A stretch of 60,912 bases of DNA from JAICWP01 sp035278025 (GCA_035278025.1 DATEJK010000019.1:1-60912); one strand, 5' to 3'; shown: positions 27,701 through 36,470, numbered from the stretch's first letter. Program-made: numbers and translations. The notes: generated by a model not told the origin, from the letters alone.

Positions 27701-28975
27701 GGCACGGGCACCGACCCCAACGCCACTGTGGAGACAGCCGCGCCGATGGAGATTAGCGTTGTAGATTATTCGCTGAACGTGCAACCCAGCACGCTCGCTG
27801 CTAATCAAGGGGGTAACTCGTCGCCTTTGTTGGTGGCCTTGAGCAGTCTTGGGCCCAATGTGGTCGGCGAACCCATCAATATATCCTGCTCCAACCTCCC
27901 CCCTGGCGCTACCTGCAACTTCTTCCCTTCAGCTACGGCGCCATTCGCCATCCCGGTGGATGGTACCTTCGTGAACGTCACCGTCAGCGTGCCTGCGAGC
28001 GCTCCAACCGGAACCTCGGCCATTACTGTGAAGGCTGAGGCGAGTGGCCAACCTTCGCCCAAAACCGCATCCGTTTCGTTCACCGTAGGAAGCGCTCCCG
28101 ATTACGTCATCACCGCGAATACACCCACGCTAAACACGGTTCCGGGCAGCAGTGCAAATGTCGGATTTACGCTCACGCCGGCCGCCAACGCTTATTCGGG
28201 GCCCATAAATCTCTCATGCAGCGCTGACTATCGCACCGCCTGCTCCCTGTCGCCGGGCAGCAGCATCATGCTCAATGGCGGTCCGCTATCGGTCACGGTT
28301 GCAGTATCTGTGGCCGCCGACATGCCCGACTACCCCCCAAATTCGTTCACTTCCCTGGTAACCCTTACTGCCACCGCTCCTGGTCTCCCCTCGCATTCTG
28401 CCTTTGCCGATGTGACAGTCATGGATTTTGGGATGACGCCACGGAACTGGAACGCTTTTGTCAACCCCGGCCAGGCAGCGCAGTATGAGCTATTCATTCA
28501 ACCTTCTGGGCCTTCGTTCACCAATCCTGTCTCCTTCTCCTGCTCCAATCTGCCCGCGGGCAGCAGGTGCTCGTTTTCGCCGCCCGCCGTGACTCCAAAC
28601 AGCGGACAATCAAGCGTAATAGTGACCATTACCACAGCGAAAACAAGCGCGGCTCTGCGCCCGCCCGCGGCAGCTGCGGAGGCACAACTTCTGCTGGCCC
28701 TGCTTTTGCCCGGCGCGGTGGTCGTATTATCGCGTCGCGGATGGAACAGGAATTTTCTGATTATCGTGTTGTTGATGGTTTTACTCGCCACCGTGATGCT
28801 CCAGCCGTCTTGCGGTGGGGGCGGCAGCAGCAGTTTGCCTCCTCCATCGTCTTCGCCGCCCCCGCCGCCACCGCCGCCCGCACCAACACAGGTTACCTAC
28901 AACGTGGTGGTTAATGCCGTATCTGGGCCCGTGCAACACCAGATTCCCTTGAACTTGGTTGTTGTTACGCCATAG
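24773..28975 (+). CDS. Giant secreted BNR/sortilin-type propeller protein with Ig-like repeats and a C-terminal hydrophobic hairpin
   Basis: 1400 residues. The signal region ends near VSSFAQ (residue 37). Residues about 115-900 have BNR/Asp-box and sortilin-like repeats (GGLWKSTNAA, RSADGGNTWTII, TSTDGGQTWAQ, KTTNAGGSWQQV), as in photosystem II stability factor-like propellers. About 905-1300 are Ig-like modules with recurring ISCSNLPPGATCNF and SFSCSNLPAGSRCSFSP blocks. Then come two hydrophobic stretches (about 1306-1320 and 1330-1345) split by RRGWNRN, a VMLQPSCGGGG segment, a poly-proline linker and a last strand YNVVVNAVSGP. The ending looks like a surface-retention module. The start GTG 24773 is provisional. 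Role: surface-exposed binding or adhesion is likely; no catalytic residues identified. Confidence 0.8.
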   Translation: MSITGCCVSPRARRQSCSRFAACLATVLFLTVSSFAQFPTPVAQPVGPEHDNPLARELWFRKGRVVPGKPGAAAQFLRRAYQQKMQLRAAHLGRTGGAATSAYSAALTTATPSTASTSNYGGWVPLGPAPINSNATGGLSDQNYGPVTGRATSVVVDPGDPTGNTVYLGGAYGGLWKSTNAAASNPAAVTWTPLIDQQATLAVGSVAVQPSSSGPGNVVLVGTGEADFSIDSYYGLGILRSADGGNTWTIISSAGSALSGLAFAKIAFSTDNPSLVVAAATGAGNDEGATNAGGGNAPGLFTSTDGGQTWAQTQFGVDRGLGATSVIYDPASHKFFAFLQFEGYYVSADGITWGHMANQPGTALHNCPIGNTGVPVCLVFRGEMAAVPGREELYAWYVTIDQRGNIGDGGIYKTTNAGGSWQQVSDSGITNCGDGAGNGCGTEQGWFNLTLAAVPNGAGTDLYAGAVNLYKCSITASNSLCATRPFINLTHVYGCTPLGSLAHVHPDQHGISFLRLSSSQVIMYFANDGGIYRALNGYALNSGTCGAAPNPFQDLNATMGSMSQFVDFADAPGDPGTLLGGTQDNGSPATDTSYGSNWISVNGGDGGFNAIDPSNPQTWFTTNTDVSVQRCNDGINCLAQTFDPIVTNSTVGGDHGFFYTPFILDPQADSRMMVGTCRLWRGNSDGSGFAALSYDFDSFLNQLPSTTACTGNEGQIIRSIAAGGPVTTHGSSVIYVGTEGDPQGSPPSGGTVWVTNNADLGPSTWTATPVWNPFQYPVSSIAVDPGDPSGSTAYATAMGFGTGNISKTTNQGLGWTQVGLQLPNAPVNAIVIDPDDSNTVYVGTDVGVYSSHDLQKWTELGQLPSVAVLQLHMFESGGVKQLRAGTYGRGIWSYDIPYQIRITTPHVYLFPGQTGTINGIITGYNGYSSPVDIECPSNVSFGTCTGMTVTPMPSGTAFSLSVTAGTAPQDSTLVLQGTGTDPNATVETAAPMEISVVDYSLNVQPSTLAANQGGNSSPLLVALSSLGPNVVGEPINISCSNLPPGATCNFFPSATAPFAIPVDGTFVNVTVSVPASAPTGTSAITVKAEASGQPSPKTASVSFTVGSAPDYVITANTPTLNTVPGSSANVGFTLTPAANAYSGPINLSCSADYRTACSLSPGSSIMLNGGPLSVTVAVSVAADMPDYPPNSFTSLVTLTATAPGLPSHSAFADVTVMDFGMTPRNWNAFVNPGQAAQYELFIQPSGPSFTNPVSFSCSNLPAGSRCSFSPPAVTPNSGQSSVIVTITTAKTSAALRPPAAAAEAQLLLALLLPGAVVVLSRRGWNRNFLIIVLLMVLLATVMLQPSCGGGGSSSLPPPSSSPPPPPPPPAPTQVTYNVVVNAVSGPVQHQIPLNLVVVTP

Positions 28976-29098
28976 GGCGGGCGCATACTCCGGCCAACTG
29001 CAACCAGGTTAGCAAGCGGCTTCTCTTCCTCCATCCGTCTCCCGAGGCCGAGGCAGCGCTTTACCAACCCTGGAAGAAAAAGCCGGCCCAGTTCGCGG

Positions 29099-32000
29099 TC
29101 AGAACAGGAACTTCAGCGCCAGCTGCACCAGGCGGGGCGGCAGCGCTTCCTGAATTTGGCCGAAGGTGGGCGAACTAATGTCGCTGTCCGGCAGTCGGAA
29201 ATTGGCGTGATTGAAGAGGTTGAAAAACTCCGCCCGGAACTGCAGCTGTCTGCCTTCTGTCAAAGGAATGTTCTTGAAGGCCGAGAAGTCCCACTCCTGG
29301 AGCCCGGGCCCCTGCACAATATTGCGGCCTGCAGTGCCGAACTGGCCGGCTTGCGTTACCGGGTTGAGGCGCTGGAAGGCGTTCACATTGAACCATTCCT
29401 GCACCGTGTGGGGCCCAGAATTGGGGTCGCCCACCAGATTGGGACGGTTGGCGGAGAAACCGGTAATCTCCGGCGCGGTGCCCACCAGCGACACGTCCTG
29501 GGAGTCAAATACGGTGAAGGGCGTGCCGCTCATATAGGTGGTGATGCCGTTCACCTGCCAGTTGCTTAGCACGTGCTGGTACCAGGTGTGGCCCTGCTTC
29601 CACCAGGGCAGGCTCCATTCATAGCTCAGCACGAAGCGGTGGCGCGCGTCGAACATGGAGCGCCCGCGCTCGGCCGCCAGGTTGAATGGATTCTGCGGCA
29701 AATCGTTTTCACCGGCCACCGGGCTGGCCGCGGAGCCGGTAATGTTGAAAGAGGAAACATCGTCCAGGCTCTTGGAGAAGGTGTAGGACGCAAGGAACGA
29801 CAGCCCATGGCTGAAGCGCTTGCGCAGGCTGGACTGTAGAGCGTTGTAGGAGGAATTGGCGACTCCGGCGATCTCGCCCACCGAACCGTACACGCAGTTG
29901 TTGGGGCTGGCCAGGGTGCATCCCGAGTACAAACGCCGCTGGTTGACGTTGTTCTCGCTCGACTGCCCGGGAATGTACACCGTGGGATTACCTTCGATAA
30001 AGCGCGGCAGCTTGACCCCAGTGGTGCCTACGTAACCGATCTGAAACAGCCAGTCCTGACCGAATGATTTCTGCACGTTCAAGTTCCAGTCCTGGGCATA
30101 GGGCAGCGGCAGACGGGAGTTGAGCACCAGCAGGGTCATGGGCTGCGAGAAACCGGGCGCGAACGGGTTGGTGTTTCCAAAGGGGTTGGCAAAGTTGGGC
30201 AGATTGACTTGCGGGGTCTGCAGGTACGGTGGCGCGCTGATCGGGTCCTGCAACGGTCCCCCAACCCCGGTGTAATAGGGTTCGTAGAAAATGCCGTAAG
30301 CGGCGCTGACCAGCCAGTGCGCGCTGCCGGTGGGATCCCAGGCCAGGCCGATGCGTGGAGCGAATGCCTTCTTTTCCGTAGGAATCAGCCCGCCGGGCAC
30401 GCCCGGGTCGCCGGGATAAAGCAGTCCCGCCGGAGCCTGGGGAAACACACGCGACTGCGCTCCAGGCACAAAGAGGTTCTGTCGGTCATGAATCTCGGTG
30501 TAAGGCGAGGGCAGTTCGTAGCGCAAACCCATATTCAGGGTCAGCCGGCGCGTCAGCTTGTAGGTATCCTGGACGTAAGCGTTGCTGCTGTTGCCGCGCA
30601 GGCCGCGCGACAAGTCCCCTCCGCCCTGCAGGAAGAACACCGGCTGCCCGAAAAGAAAGCTGGCAAAGGAGTTGCTGACGGGGAACGGGGCGAAGACAAA
30701 AAAGCCGTTGGACGCGATGCCCTGCAGCACGTTGATCTGATTGTGCTGGAAGCCGCCGCCGAACTTGAATTCGTGCTGGCCATGGATCCAGGTCAGCGAC
30801 CCGGACCAGTCGAACGAGTTCTGATAAGTTTGGCGGGGCCCGGTGATGGGATCACCGATAGAAGCGTAGCCGTTCACCTGAATAAAAGGCGGCCCCGCAG
30901 CGAGGGGTAAAGTAGGCTGGTATTGAAACCCCAGAGCGCCGGGAACTGTGTGATTGATGTGTTCATCCAGAAGAAACTTGTTCCGCACAAAGGAAAAGCG
31001 CGCCACCCCGATCATGGCCGGCGAAAAGGCATGCGTTTCCTGGCCGACAAAGTTCTGCGCGCGCTGGTCTTCGCCCACCGGAAAGCCGGGCAGGTTCGCG
31101 CCCGCGGTGGAAAGCGGGTCGAGCGTGTTGCTGTTGCTGAACATGTACCGGAAATTCAGGGTGTCCGCTGGCGAAAGATAATGGTCCACGCGCACGCCGA
31201 ACTGGTCGCTGCCCAGGCGCAGCGACTGGGTCGTGGTGAAGGTATTGGTGCCGCTGTTGGGCAAAGGGAAGAATTGCAGCAAATTTTGCGCAATGGGATT
31301 GATAAACGGCAGCTGGTTGCCCGTGAAGGGCTGTCCGGTGAACTCGTTGATCAGCGGATCAACCTTGCCGGTTGAAGGGTCAATGGTCTGGGAAAAATTT
31401 CCCTGCCGTTCCAGGGCTGAGGGCACGGTCGCCGACCGTGTTTCTCCCTGCCGGTTGCGAAAACCTTCGTAGTAGGCGAAGAAGAACGTTTTGTCCTTGC
31501 GGATGGGCCCGCCCAGAGTGCCGCCGAACTGGTTCTGCTTCAAGGGCTCGACCTGCTGCGCGAAATAGTTGCGCGCGTCCATCGCGTCGTTGCGCAGAAA
31601 TTCCCAGACCGCGCCGTGAAAGCGGTTGGAGCCGGAACGGGTGATGATGTTGGTGGTGGAGCCGGCGCTGTGGCCGAATTCGGCGTCGGCGCCGTTGGTC
31701 AGAATGCGGAATTCAGCAATGGCATCAATGGGCGGCTTGAGGATAAATCCGCCGTCCACGCTGCTGAAATTGTTAGCCCCGTCAATCAGGAAGTTGTTCG
31801 ACTCCGGCCTCTGCCCATTCACGGCGTAGGCCTGGCCTTCGCGCAGTGAACCGCCCGCTTCCGCCAGTCCGGGGGTGATCGGCACTACCCCGGGTTGCAG
31901 CACGCCCAACTGAGTAAAATTGCGCCCGTTCAGAGGCAGGCTGAGCAGTTCTTGCGACAGTACGGCCTTGCCCAGGCTGGTCACCGTACCCTGAATCACT

Positions 32001-32389
32001 TGCGCATCAGCGCGGACGTTGACCTCCTGCTTTTCCGTTCCCACCGCCAGGCGCACCGGCACGGTGGCGGTTTCGTTCACATTCAGGGAGATCCCGTCCT
32101 GCAGATACTTGCGAAAGCCCTGGCCCTGAACCTCCAGGCGGTAGTGGCCCACCGGCAACTCCAAAAGCAGGTAAGTGCCGTCGCGCCGAGTGCTAACCGT
32201 TCGCGTGAGGCCGGTTTCGGCCTGGGTGGCCGCCACGCTCGCGTTCTGCACCACGGCGCCGGAAGGATCGGTGACGATACCGCGGATGTTTCCTGTGATT
32301 TGCTGGGCGGCAAGCCGCGGGCCGGTGAACGGTACAGCCAGGAAGCACAAGATGGTTAGAACGAAGCAATGCCGGTTTCGCAGATACAA
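29099..32389 (-). CDS. Oar-like TonB-dependent outer-membrane receptor
   Basis: 1096 residues, about the usual length for acidobacterial Oar-like receptors. After the signal (FVLTILCFLAVPF ... RLAAQQ) comes a carboxypeptidase-regulatory domain (GNIRGIVTDPSGAVVQNASV, GTYLLLELPVGHYRLEVQ), a plug domain (SLPLNGRNFTQLGVLQPGVV; NNFLIDGANNFSSVDGGF) and a long beta-barrel ending in LVQLALKFLF, with the aromatic C-terminus needed by the Bam machine. Such receptors take up glycans or large substrates, powered by TonB. No SusD-like partner is present. It follows the CRTAC1 gene after 274 bases with inverted repeats; whether it shares that transcript is unclear. Ligand unknown. Confidence 0.92.
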   Translation of the reverse strand: MYLRNRHCFVLTILCFLAVPFTGPRLAAQQITGNIRGIVTDPSGAVVQNASVAATQAETGLTRTVSTRRDGTYLLLELPVGHYRLEVQGQGFRKYLQDGISLNVNETATVPVRLAVGTEKQEVNVRADAQVIQGTVTSLGKAVLSQELLSLPLNGRNFTQLGVLQPGVVPITPGLAEAGGSLREGQAYAVNGQRPESNNFLIDGANNFSSVDGGFILKPPIDAIAEFRILTNGADAEFGHSAGSTTNIITRSGSNRFHGAVWEFLRNDAMDARNYFAQQVEPLKQNQFGGTLGGPIRKDKTFFFAYYEGFRNRQGETRSATVPSALERQGNFSQTIDPSTGKVDPLINEFTGQPFTGNQLPFINPIAQNLLQFFPLPNSGTNTFTTTQSLRLGSDQFGVRVDHYLSPADTLNFRYMFSNSNTLDPLSTAGANLPGFPVGEDQRAQNFVGQETHAFSPAMIGVARFSFVRNKFLLDEHINHTVPGALGFQYQPTLPLAAGPPFIQVNGYASIGDPITGPRQTYQNSFDWSGSLTWIHGQHEFKFGGGFQHNQINVLQGIASNGFFVFAPFPVSNSFASFLFGQPVFFLQGGGDLSRGLRGNSSNAYVQDTYKLTRRLTLNMGLRYELPSPYTEIHDRQNLFVPGAQSRVFPQAPAGLLYPGDPGVPGGLIPTEKKAFAPRIGLAWDPTGSAHWLVSAAYGIFYEPYYTGVGGPLQDPISAPPYLQTPQVNLPNFANPFGNTNPFAPGFSQPMTLLVLNSRLPLPYAQDWNLNVQKSFGQDWLFQIGYVGTTGVKLPRFIEGNPTVYIPGQSSENNVNQRRLYSGCTLASPNNCVYGSVGEIAGVANSSYNALQSSLRKRFSHGLSFLASYTFSKSLDDVSSFNITGSAASPVAGENDLPQNPFNLAAERGRSMFDARHRFVLSYEWSLPWWKQGHTWYQHVLSNWQVNGITTYMSGTPFTVFDSQDVSLVGTAPEITGFSANRPNLVGDPNSGPHTVQEWFNVNAFQRLNPVTQAGQFGTAGRNIVQGPGLQEWDFSAFKNIPLTEGRQLQFRAEFFNLFNHANFRLPDSDISSPTFGQIQEALPPRLVQLALKFLF

Positions 32390-32505
32390 GGGTGCACTCC
32401 CATGATGCGAAATGCGGCTGCGCAGGCCGCAGCCGGAAGGTGCAACTGGTTTCTGTTGGTCCCCACTATTGCGGTGCTTGCGTCTAGCTCAGCCGGAGAA
32501 AGCAA

Positions 32506-32606
32506 CCCCAGCCAGCGGCCCAGCCGGCTGGGGTCGTCCTGACGTTTCCCGGCGCTCCCCAGTGCCGGGACTTTGGGGAATCCTCACGGCGCTCAGTGCT
32601 GAGCGC
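32506..32606. repeat. Two inverted repeats in the TonB receptor leader region
   Basis: CCCCAGCC (32506-32513) pairs with GGCTGGGG (32526-32533) around a 12-base loop. GCGCTCAG (32589-32596) pairs with CTGAGCGC (32599-32606) around a two-base loop. Neither is followed by a T-run in either direction, so simple Rho-independent termination is unlikely. They lie upstream of the minus-strand receptor gene and downstream of the CRTAC1 gene and may shape the mRNA between them. Confidence 0.5.
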
Positions 32607-32663
32607 AAGCAAGTTGGCGGGAATTTAACCGCTGGGAAAAATCGGGGCAATACTAAGAAAATA

Positions 32664-34361
32664 CTAGAAGCTATCCGCGGGCGTGATGCCCCGCCCCTCC
32701 AGGCACTCGTAGGCGCGGCCGGCGGCCAGATTTTTAAATTCCTCGCTGCGGCCGCTGGGCCACTGGATGGTGGCGCGCTCGATGCGGTCCCGTTTCCCTA
32801 CCCCGAAGGTGACCGGCAGCTCCGATTGCGAAAGATAACTGGAACCACCCTTTACCATGCGAGACTGGCTGTTCCCGCCGGCGTAGATTCGCACCACCGC
32901 GCCAATGGCGTCGCGGTTCGATTTTGTTCCCACCAGGCGGAAGCGGATGCTGCGGTTGCCGGCCAGTTGGTCATTCCTGTAAAGAAACGCCGAACTGTTG
33001 TTCGTGGTCATCAGCAGGTCCAGATCGCCGTCGCGGTCGAAATCAGCGCAGGCCAGTCCGCGCCCCACTTTCGGCCGCTCAAAAGAAGCTCCCAGCTGTG
33101 CCGCCACGTCATGGAAGCGCCCCTTGCCGTCATTCAAGAACAGCTGAGGAGGCTGTGCGTAGCCCACGTTGCCGCGAATGTTACGGACGGTTTCGTCAAT
33201 GTGCCCGTTGGCGACAACCAGGTCCAGAGCGCCGTCGAGGTTCATGTCCGCGAACAGGCACCCGAAGCCCAGCGTGTTCCGTGAAGGCAACCCTACGCCC
33301 GCCTGCAGGGCAACGTCCTCGTACGTGTGCTGCCCGCCCAACCGGAATAGCCCGATCATTTCGTTGTCAAAATTGGTGATGGCCACTCCCGGTGTACCCG
33401 AGCCGTCGAAATCTCCGGTATCCACGCCCATGCCGGCGCGAGCCTTGCCCTCGGCGCTGAAGGCGATCCCGGCTTCCACGCCGATCTCCTCAAATTTTCC
33501 ATTGCGCTGGTTGCGGTAGAGCTTGTTGGGCTGGGTGTCGTTGGCGATCAGCAGGTCCGGCCAGCCATCCTGGTCGTAATCCAGCATGGCGATGCCCAGG
33601 GACTTGGAACTGGTGTCGAAAATGCCGCTGGTCGCGGTCACATCTTCGAAAGTACCGTCACCGCGATTGTGGAACAGCCAGCAGGTCTCGCCGCGGTAAG
33701 CTTCGGGCGTGCAATACGATTTGTGCTTGCCATCCAGGCTGCAAAAAACGTCGTGCGCCGGCGACCACTTCACGTAGTTGCATACCACCAGGTCCAGCAG
33801 CCCATCGCGGTCGTAATCGAACCACATCGCCGAGGTGCTGAAAGCCTCGCGGCCGCCCAGGCCGGCGGCGCGTGTCACGTCAATAAATTTGCCTCGCCCC
33901 GTATTCTTAAATAGGCGGTTTTGTCCCACGCAGGTGATCAGTATGTCGGGGTGGCCGTCATTGTTGTAGTCGCCCACCGCCACGCCCATGCCGTACAGCT
34001 CCACCTCGAGCCCGGCGCTGCGGGTGACGTCGCTGAAGCTGCCGTCGCGGTTATTCCGGTAGAGCCGAAGCGTGGTGCGCTGCCGCTTGTGGCCGGGCCA
34101 ATCCATGCCGTTGATGAGCAGGATGTCCTGCCAGCCGTCGCTGTCATAATCGAGAAAGGCGCAGCCGGAGCCCATGGTCTCCGGAAGGAATTTACCGTCA
34201 AAGGCCCCGGAGTTGTGCAGGAAATGAATACCGGCGCGGGTGGTCACATCCACCAGGCGAAATCCGGAACCGGATGCGGCAGACGCAGCCCATAATTGCG
34301 AAGGAAACACAGTGGCGCCCGCCAGCCCGCCCAGCCCCTGAAGAAACGACCGCCGGTTCAC
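32664..34361 (-). CDS. Tat-exported CRTAC1-family protein (FG-GAP repeats plus ASPIC/UnbV)
   Basis: 565 residues. The N-terminus NRRSFLQGLGGLAGATVFPS is a twin-arginine signal. FG-GAP/VCBS calcium-binding repeats follow: CAFLDYDSDGWQDILLINGM, VAVGDYNNDGHPDILITCVG, FDYDRDGLLDLVVCNYV, LDYDQDGWPDLLIANDT, FADMNLDGALDLVVANGH, CADFDRDGDLDLLMTTNN. The last 70 residues are the ASPIC/UnbV domain (SYLSQSELPVTFGVGKRDRI, IQWPSGRSEEFKN). The DxDxDG loops predict bound calcium. Its ATG overlaps the stop of the response regulator (ATGA-type), so it is coupled to the two-component pair. Function in this family is not settled; an adhesive or sensory propeller is the usual guess. Confidence 0.9.
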   Translation of the reverse strand: MNRRSFLQGLGGLAGATVFPSQLWAASAASGSGFRLVDVTTRAGIHFLHNSGAFDGKFLPETMGSGCAFLDYDSDGWQDILLINGMDWPGHKRQRTTLRLYRNNRDGSFSDVTRSAGLEVELYGMGVAVGDYNNDGHPDILITCVGQNRLFKNTGRGKFIDVTRAAGLGGREAFSTSAMWFDYDRDGLLDLVVCNYVKWSPAHDVFCSLDGKHKSYCTPEAYRGETCWLFHNRGDGTFEDVTATSGIFDTSSKSLGIAMLDYDQDGWPDLLIANDTQPNKLYRNQRNGKFEEIGVEAGIAFSAEGKARAGMGVDTGDFDGSGTPGVAITNFDNEMIGLFRLGGQHTYEDVALQAGVGLPSRNTLGFGCLFADMNLDGALDLVVANGHIDETVRNIRGNVGYAQPPQLFLNDGKGRFHDVAAQLGASFERPKVGRGLACADFDRDGDLDLLMTTNNSSAFLYRNDQLAGNRSIRFRLVGTKSNRDAIGAVVRIYAGGNSQSRMVKGGSSYLSQSELPVTFGVGKRDRIERATIQWPSGRSEEFKNLAAGRAYECLEGRGITPADSF

Positions 34362-35002
34362 GGAATATTCACCAGCCCGTTGCGGATGGCGTAAACCACC
34401 AGTTCGGCGGTCTTATGGATTCCCAGCGCATCCATGATGTTGGCGCGGTGCACGGCCACGGTGTTGACGCTGAGCTCAAGCTGGTCGGCAATTTCCTTGT
34501 TGGATCTGCCGTCCACGATCAACTGCAGGATCTGCAATTCGCGCTGGGTTAGACCCGGAGCGCGCTCTCCGCGCAGGCTCGAACTCCTGGACAGTTGCGG
34601 ATCGAGCACGGTCTCTCCCGCCGCCGCCTTGCGAATCGCGGCCGCCAGGTCAAGGTCCATGGCGCTCTTCAGAATGTAACCGCGGGCGCCTGCGGCCAAC
34701 GCCTGTTGCACCAGCGTTTCTTCCGAATGCATGCTGAGCATAAGCAGGGCGGGCGTTCGCGATCCGCTGCGCGGAGGCATTTCCAGGATTTTGCGCGTGG
34801 CTGCCAGTCCGCTCATCCCCGGCAGCGCACAGTCCATCACCACCACCCGCGGCCTTAACTGCTGCGCCAAGCGCACCGCCTCCTCGCCATTGCCGGCCTC
34901 TCCCACTACCGAAATGTCTTGATGGTCCTCCAGCATGTGGCGGAAGCCGCGCCGCACCAGGGCGTGGTCATCCACCAGCAGGACTGTGATTTTTTCAGGC
35001 AT
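34358..35002 (-). CDS. NarL/FixJ-family response regulator
   Basis: 214 residues from the ATG at 35002, directly before the first strand ITVLLVDDHALVRRG; the open frame upstream of it adds 27 unlike residues and lies in the kinase gene. The receiver domain has the DD acidic pair, VVMDCALPGMSGL with the phospho-acceptor Asp, and the switch Ser/Lys region LMLSMHSEE ... YILKSAM. The C-terminus is a LuxR-type HTH (LTQRELQILQLIVDGRSNKE, IADQLELSVNTVAVH). It overlaps the kinase stop by 8 bases, and its own stop overlaps the CRTAC1 start, so three genes are coupled. DNA targets are unknown. Confidence 0.93.
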   Translation of the reverse strand: MPEKITVLLVDDHALVRRGFRHMLEDHQDISVVGEAGNGEEAVRLAQQLRPRVVVMDCALPGMSGLAATRKILEMPPRSGSRTPALLMLSMHSEETLVQQALAAGARGYILKSAMDLDLAAAIRKAAAGETVLDPQLSRSSSLRGERAPGLTQRELQILQLIVDGRSNKEIADQLELSVNTVAVHRANIMDALGIHKTAELVVYAIRNGLVNIP

Positions 35003-36470
35003 GGTTTTCACATTTGTCGCGCGGGACTCGCAGCCGCACCAGGGTCCCGCCTTCCGCCGGTTGCGAAAACTGCAGGTTCGCACTCAACAATTCCGCCCGT
35101 TCCCTCATGCCCACCAAGCCGATGCCCGGCCGCGTACCATTGTTCTTCAGTCCCTTGCCGTGGTCCTCCACTTCCAATTGCAGCGCCGTGGGCTCAAACC
35201 GCAGGCGCACCCACGCCTGCCGCGCTCCTGAATGCCGCGTCACGTTGTTGAGCCCTTCCTGCAATATCCGGTATACATGCACCCCGGCGCTGCCATCCAC
35301 CGTGAATGGGGTTCCTGATTTTTCGTAGGATATGTCAATCCCAGTTTGCTTTTCCACCGTGCGCAGATACCACTCTACCGTGCTCTCCAGTCCCGCCTCG
35401 TCCAGCATGACCGGATGCAGGGCCTGGGAAAGACTGCGCACGCTCTCCAGTGTGCTTTGTGCTACTTCAGAAACTTCGCGCAATTCCGCGCGCAGCGGCG
35501 ATCCCTCGGGCGCGTGCTTTTTGGCGCGCTCCAGCATGGAGCCGACCGCGGTCAGAATCTGCCCGAATTCATCATGCAACTCGCGGGAAATTTCCCGCAG
35601 TGTGGATTCCTGCATGGTGATAAGCTTCTGCGCCAGTTCGCTGCGCTGCCCGGAAAGCGCGGCCAACTGCGCAAACAGTCGGCGGTTGGAGCGCATCACG
35701 TAGAGGCTGGTGAGCAGGATGGCGGTGAGGATGGCGGTCAGGAAAATGTACACCTGGCGCTGCACGCGATCGTAGATTTCGCCCACGCGCTGCGCCGCCT
35801 GCTGCTCGCTTTCATTGTTCTCCACCAGCTGACGGGCCACCGCTGTGCTCAGCGCCGCCTGCCGCGCCTGCAGCGTCAGCCGGATCTGCTCCCGCGCCTC
35901 CGTTTCCTTGCCTGCTTGGGCGAGAGCGAAGGTCCGTTCTACCGCGTTCCAGAACTGCTCCAGCGATTTGCCCATGTACTCGCGTTGCTCCGGCGTGCGC
36001 CGCGCCACCGCCAGCTCTTCTTCCCGGTGGAAGGCGTCGTCCAGGTCGGAGCGCACGCGCGCGAACTGTGCCGACCAGGCGGTGAGCGGATAGGGCTCGT
36101 CGTTGTCCAGCATGTCGCGCATGGAAAGACCCAGAGAATTCAAGTCGTCCTGAATTCGCAACAGCTGCAATGAGTCTTTGCGGTTGCGGTCGGCCAAGTT
36201 GTTTTGCAGCTCGCGCAGGCCGCGAATTTGCAGCGTGATGTACCACGAGTAGGCCACCACCGCCAGCAATGTGATGACCAGCCCCAGGGTGAGCCCCAGG
36301 GTGGGAGACTGGGCAGAAGACCGCTGCACGCCCCGAGCATACGTCAGCTTGCCCGCTCTCCGCCACTTGGGAAGTTCCGGCGGAAGGAAGACGGGCGCAT
36401 CTTTATCAGTTGTTGCGGAAGGTGGAGCTCTAAAGGGAGTTGCGCAAATCGTCCAATCCGAATTCGCCAA
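34995..36470 (-). CDS. Membrane sensor histidine kinase, HisKA_3 type
   Basis: 491 residues. Membrane spans are at about 55-75 (LGLTLGLVITLLAVVAYSWY) and 240-260 (VYIFLTAILTAILLTSLYVM), flanking a periplasmic helical sensor domain of about 165 residues (CHASE3-like). The HisKA_3 block REISRELHDEFGQILTAVGS carries the phospho-histidine. The ATPase part has LQEGLNNVTRHSGA (N box), VEDHGKGL (G1) and GIGLVGMRERAELL (G2). It pairs with the overlapping NarL-type regulator. The start is uncertain: the first 47 residues look unstructured, and GTG at 36329 would begin just before the first span. Signal sensed is unknown. Confidence 0.9.
   Translation of the reverse strand: MANSDWTICATPFRAPPSATTDKDAPVFLPPELPKWRRAGKLTYARGVQRSSAQSPTLGLTLGLVITLLAVVAYSWYITLQIRGLRELQNNLADRNRKDSLQLLRIQDDLNSLGLSMRDMLDNDEPYPLTAWSAQFARVRSDLDDAFHREEELAVARRTPEQREYMGKSLEQFWNAVERTFALAQAGKETEAREQIRLTLQARQAALSTAVARQLVENNESEQQAAQRVGEIYDRVQRQVYIFLTAILTAILLTSLYVMRSNRRLFAQLAALSGQRSELAQKLITMQESTLREISRELHDEFGQILTAVGSMLERAKKHAPEGSPLRAELREVSEVAQSTLESVRSLSQALHPVMLDEAGLESTVEWYLRTVEKQTGIDISYEKSGTPFTVDGSAGVHVYRILQEGLNNVTRHSGARQAWVRLRFEPTALQLEVEDHGKGLKNNGTRPGIGLVGMRERAELLSANLQFSQPAEGGTLVRLRVPRDKCENHA

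Noticed and set aside
26807..27808. 333-residue open frame on the minus strand
   Set aside because: It is opposite the repeats of the giant propeller protein and lacks start signals.
32390..32663. Possible c-di-GMP riboswitch before the TonB receptor
   Set aside because: GACGCAAGCACCG-like bases recall part of the GEMM motif, but the required two-stem layout is not found.
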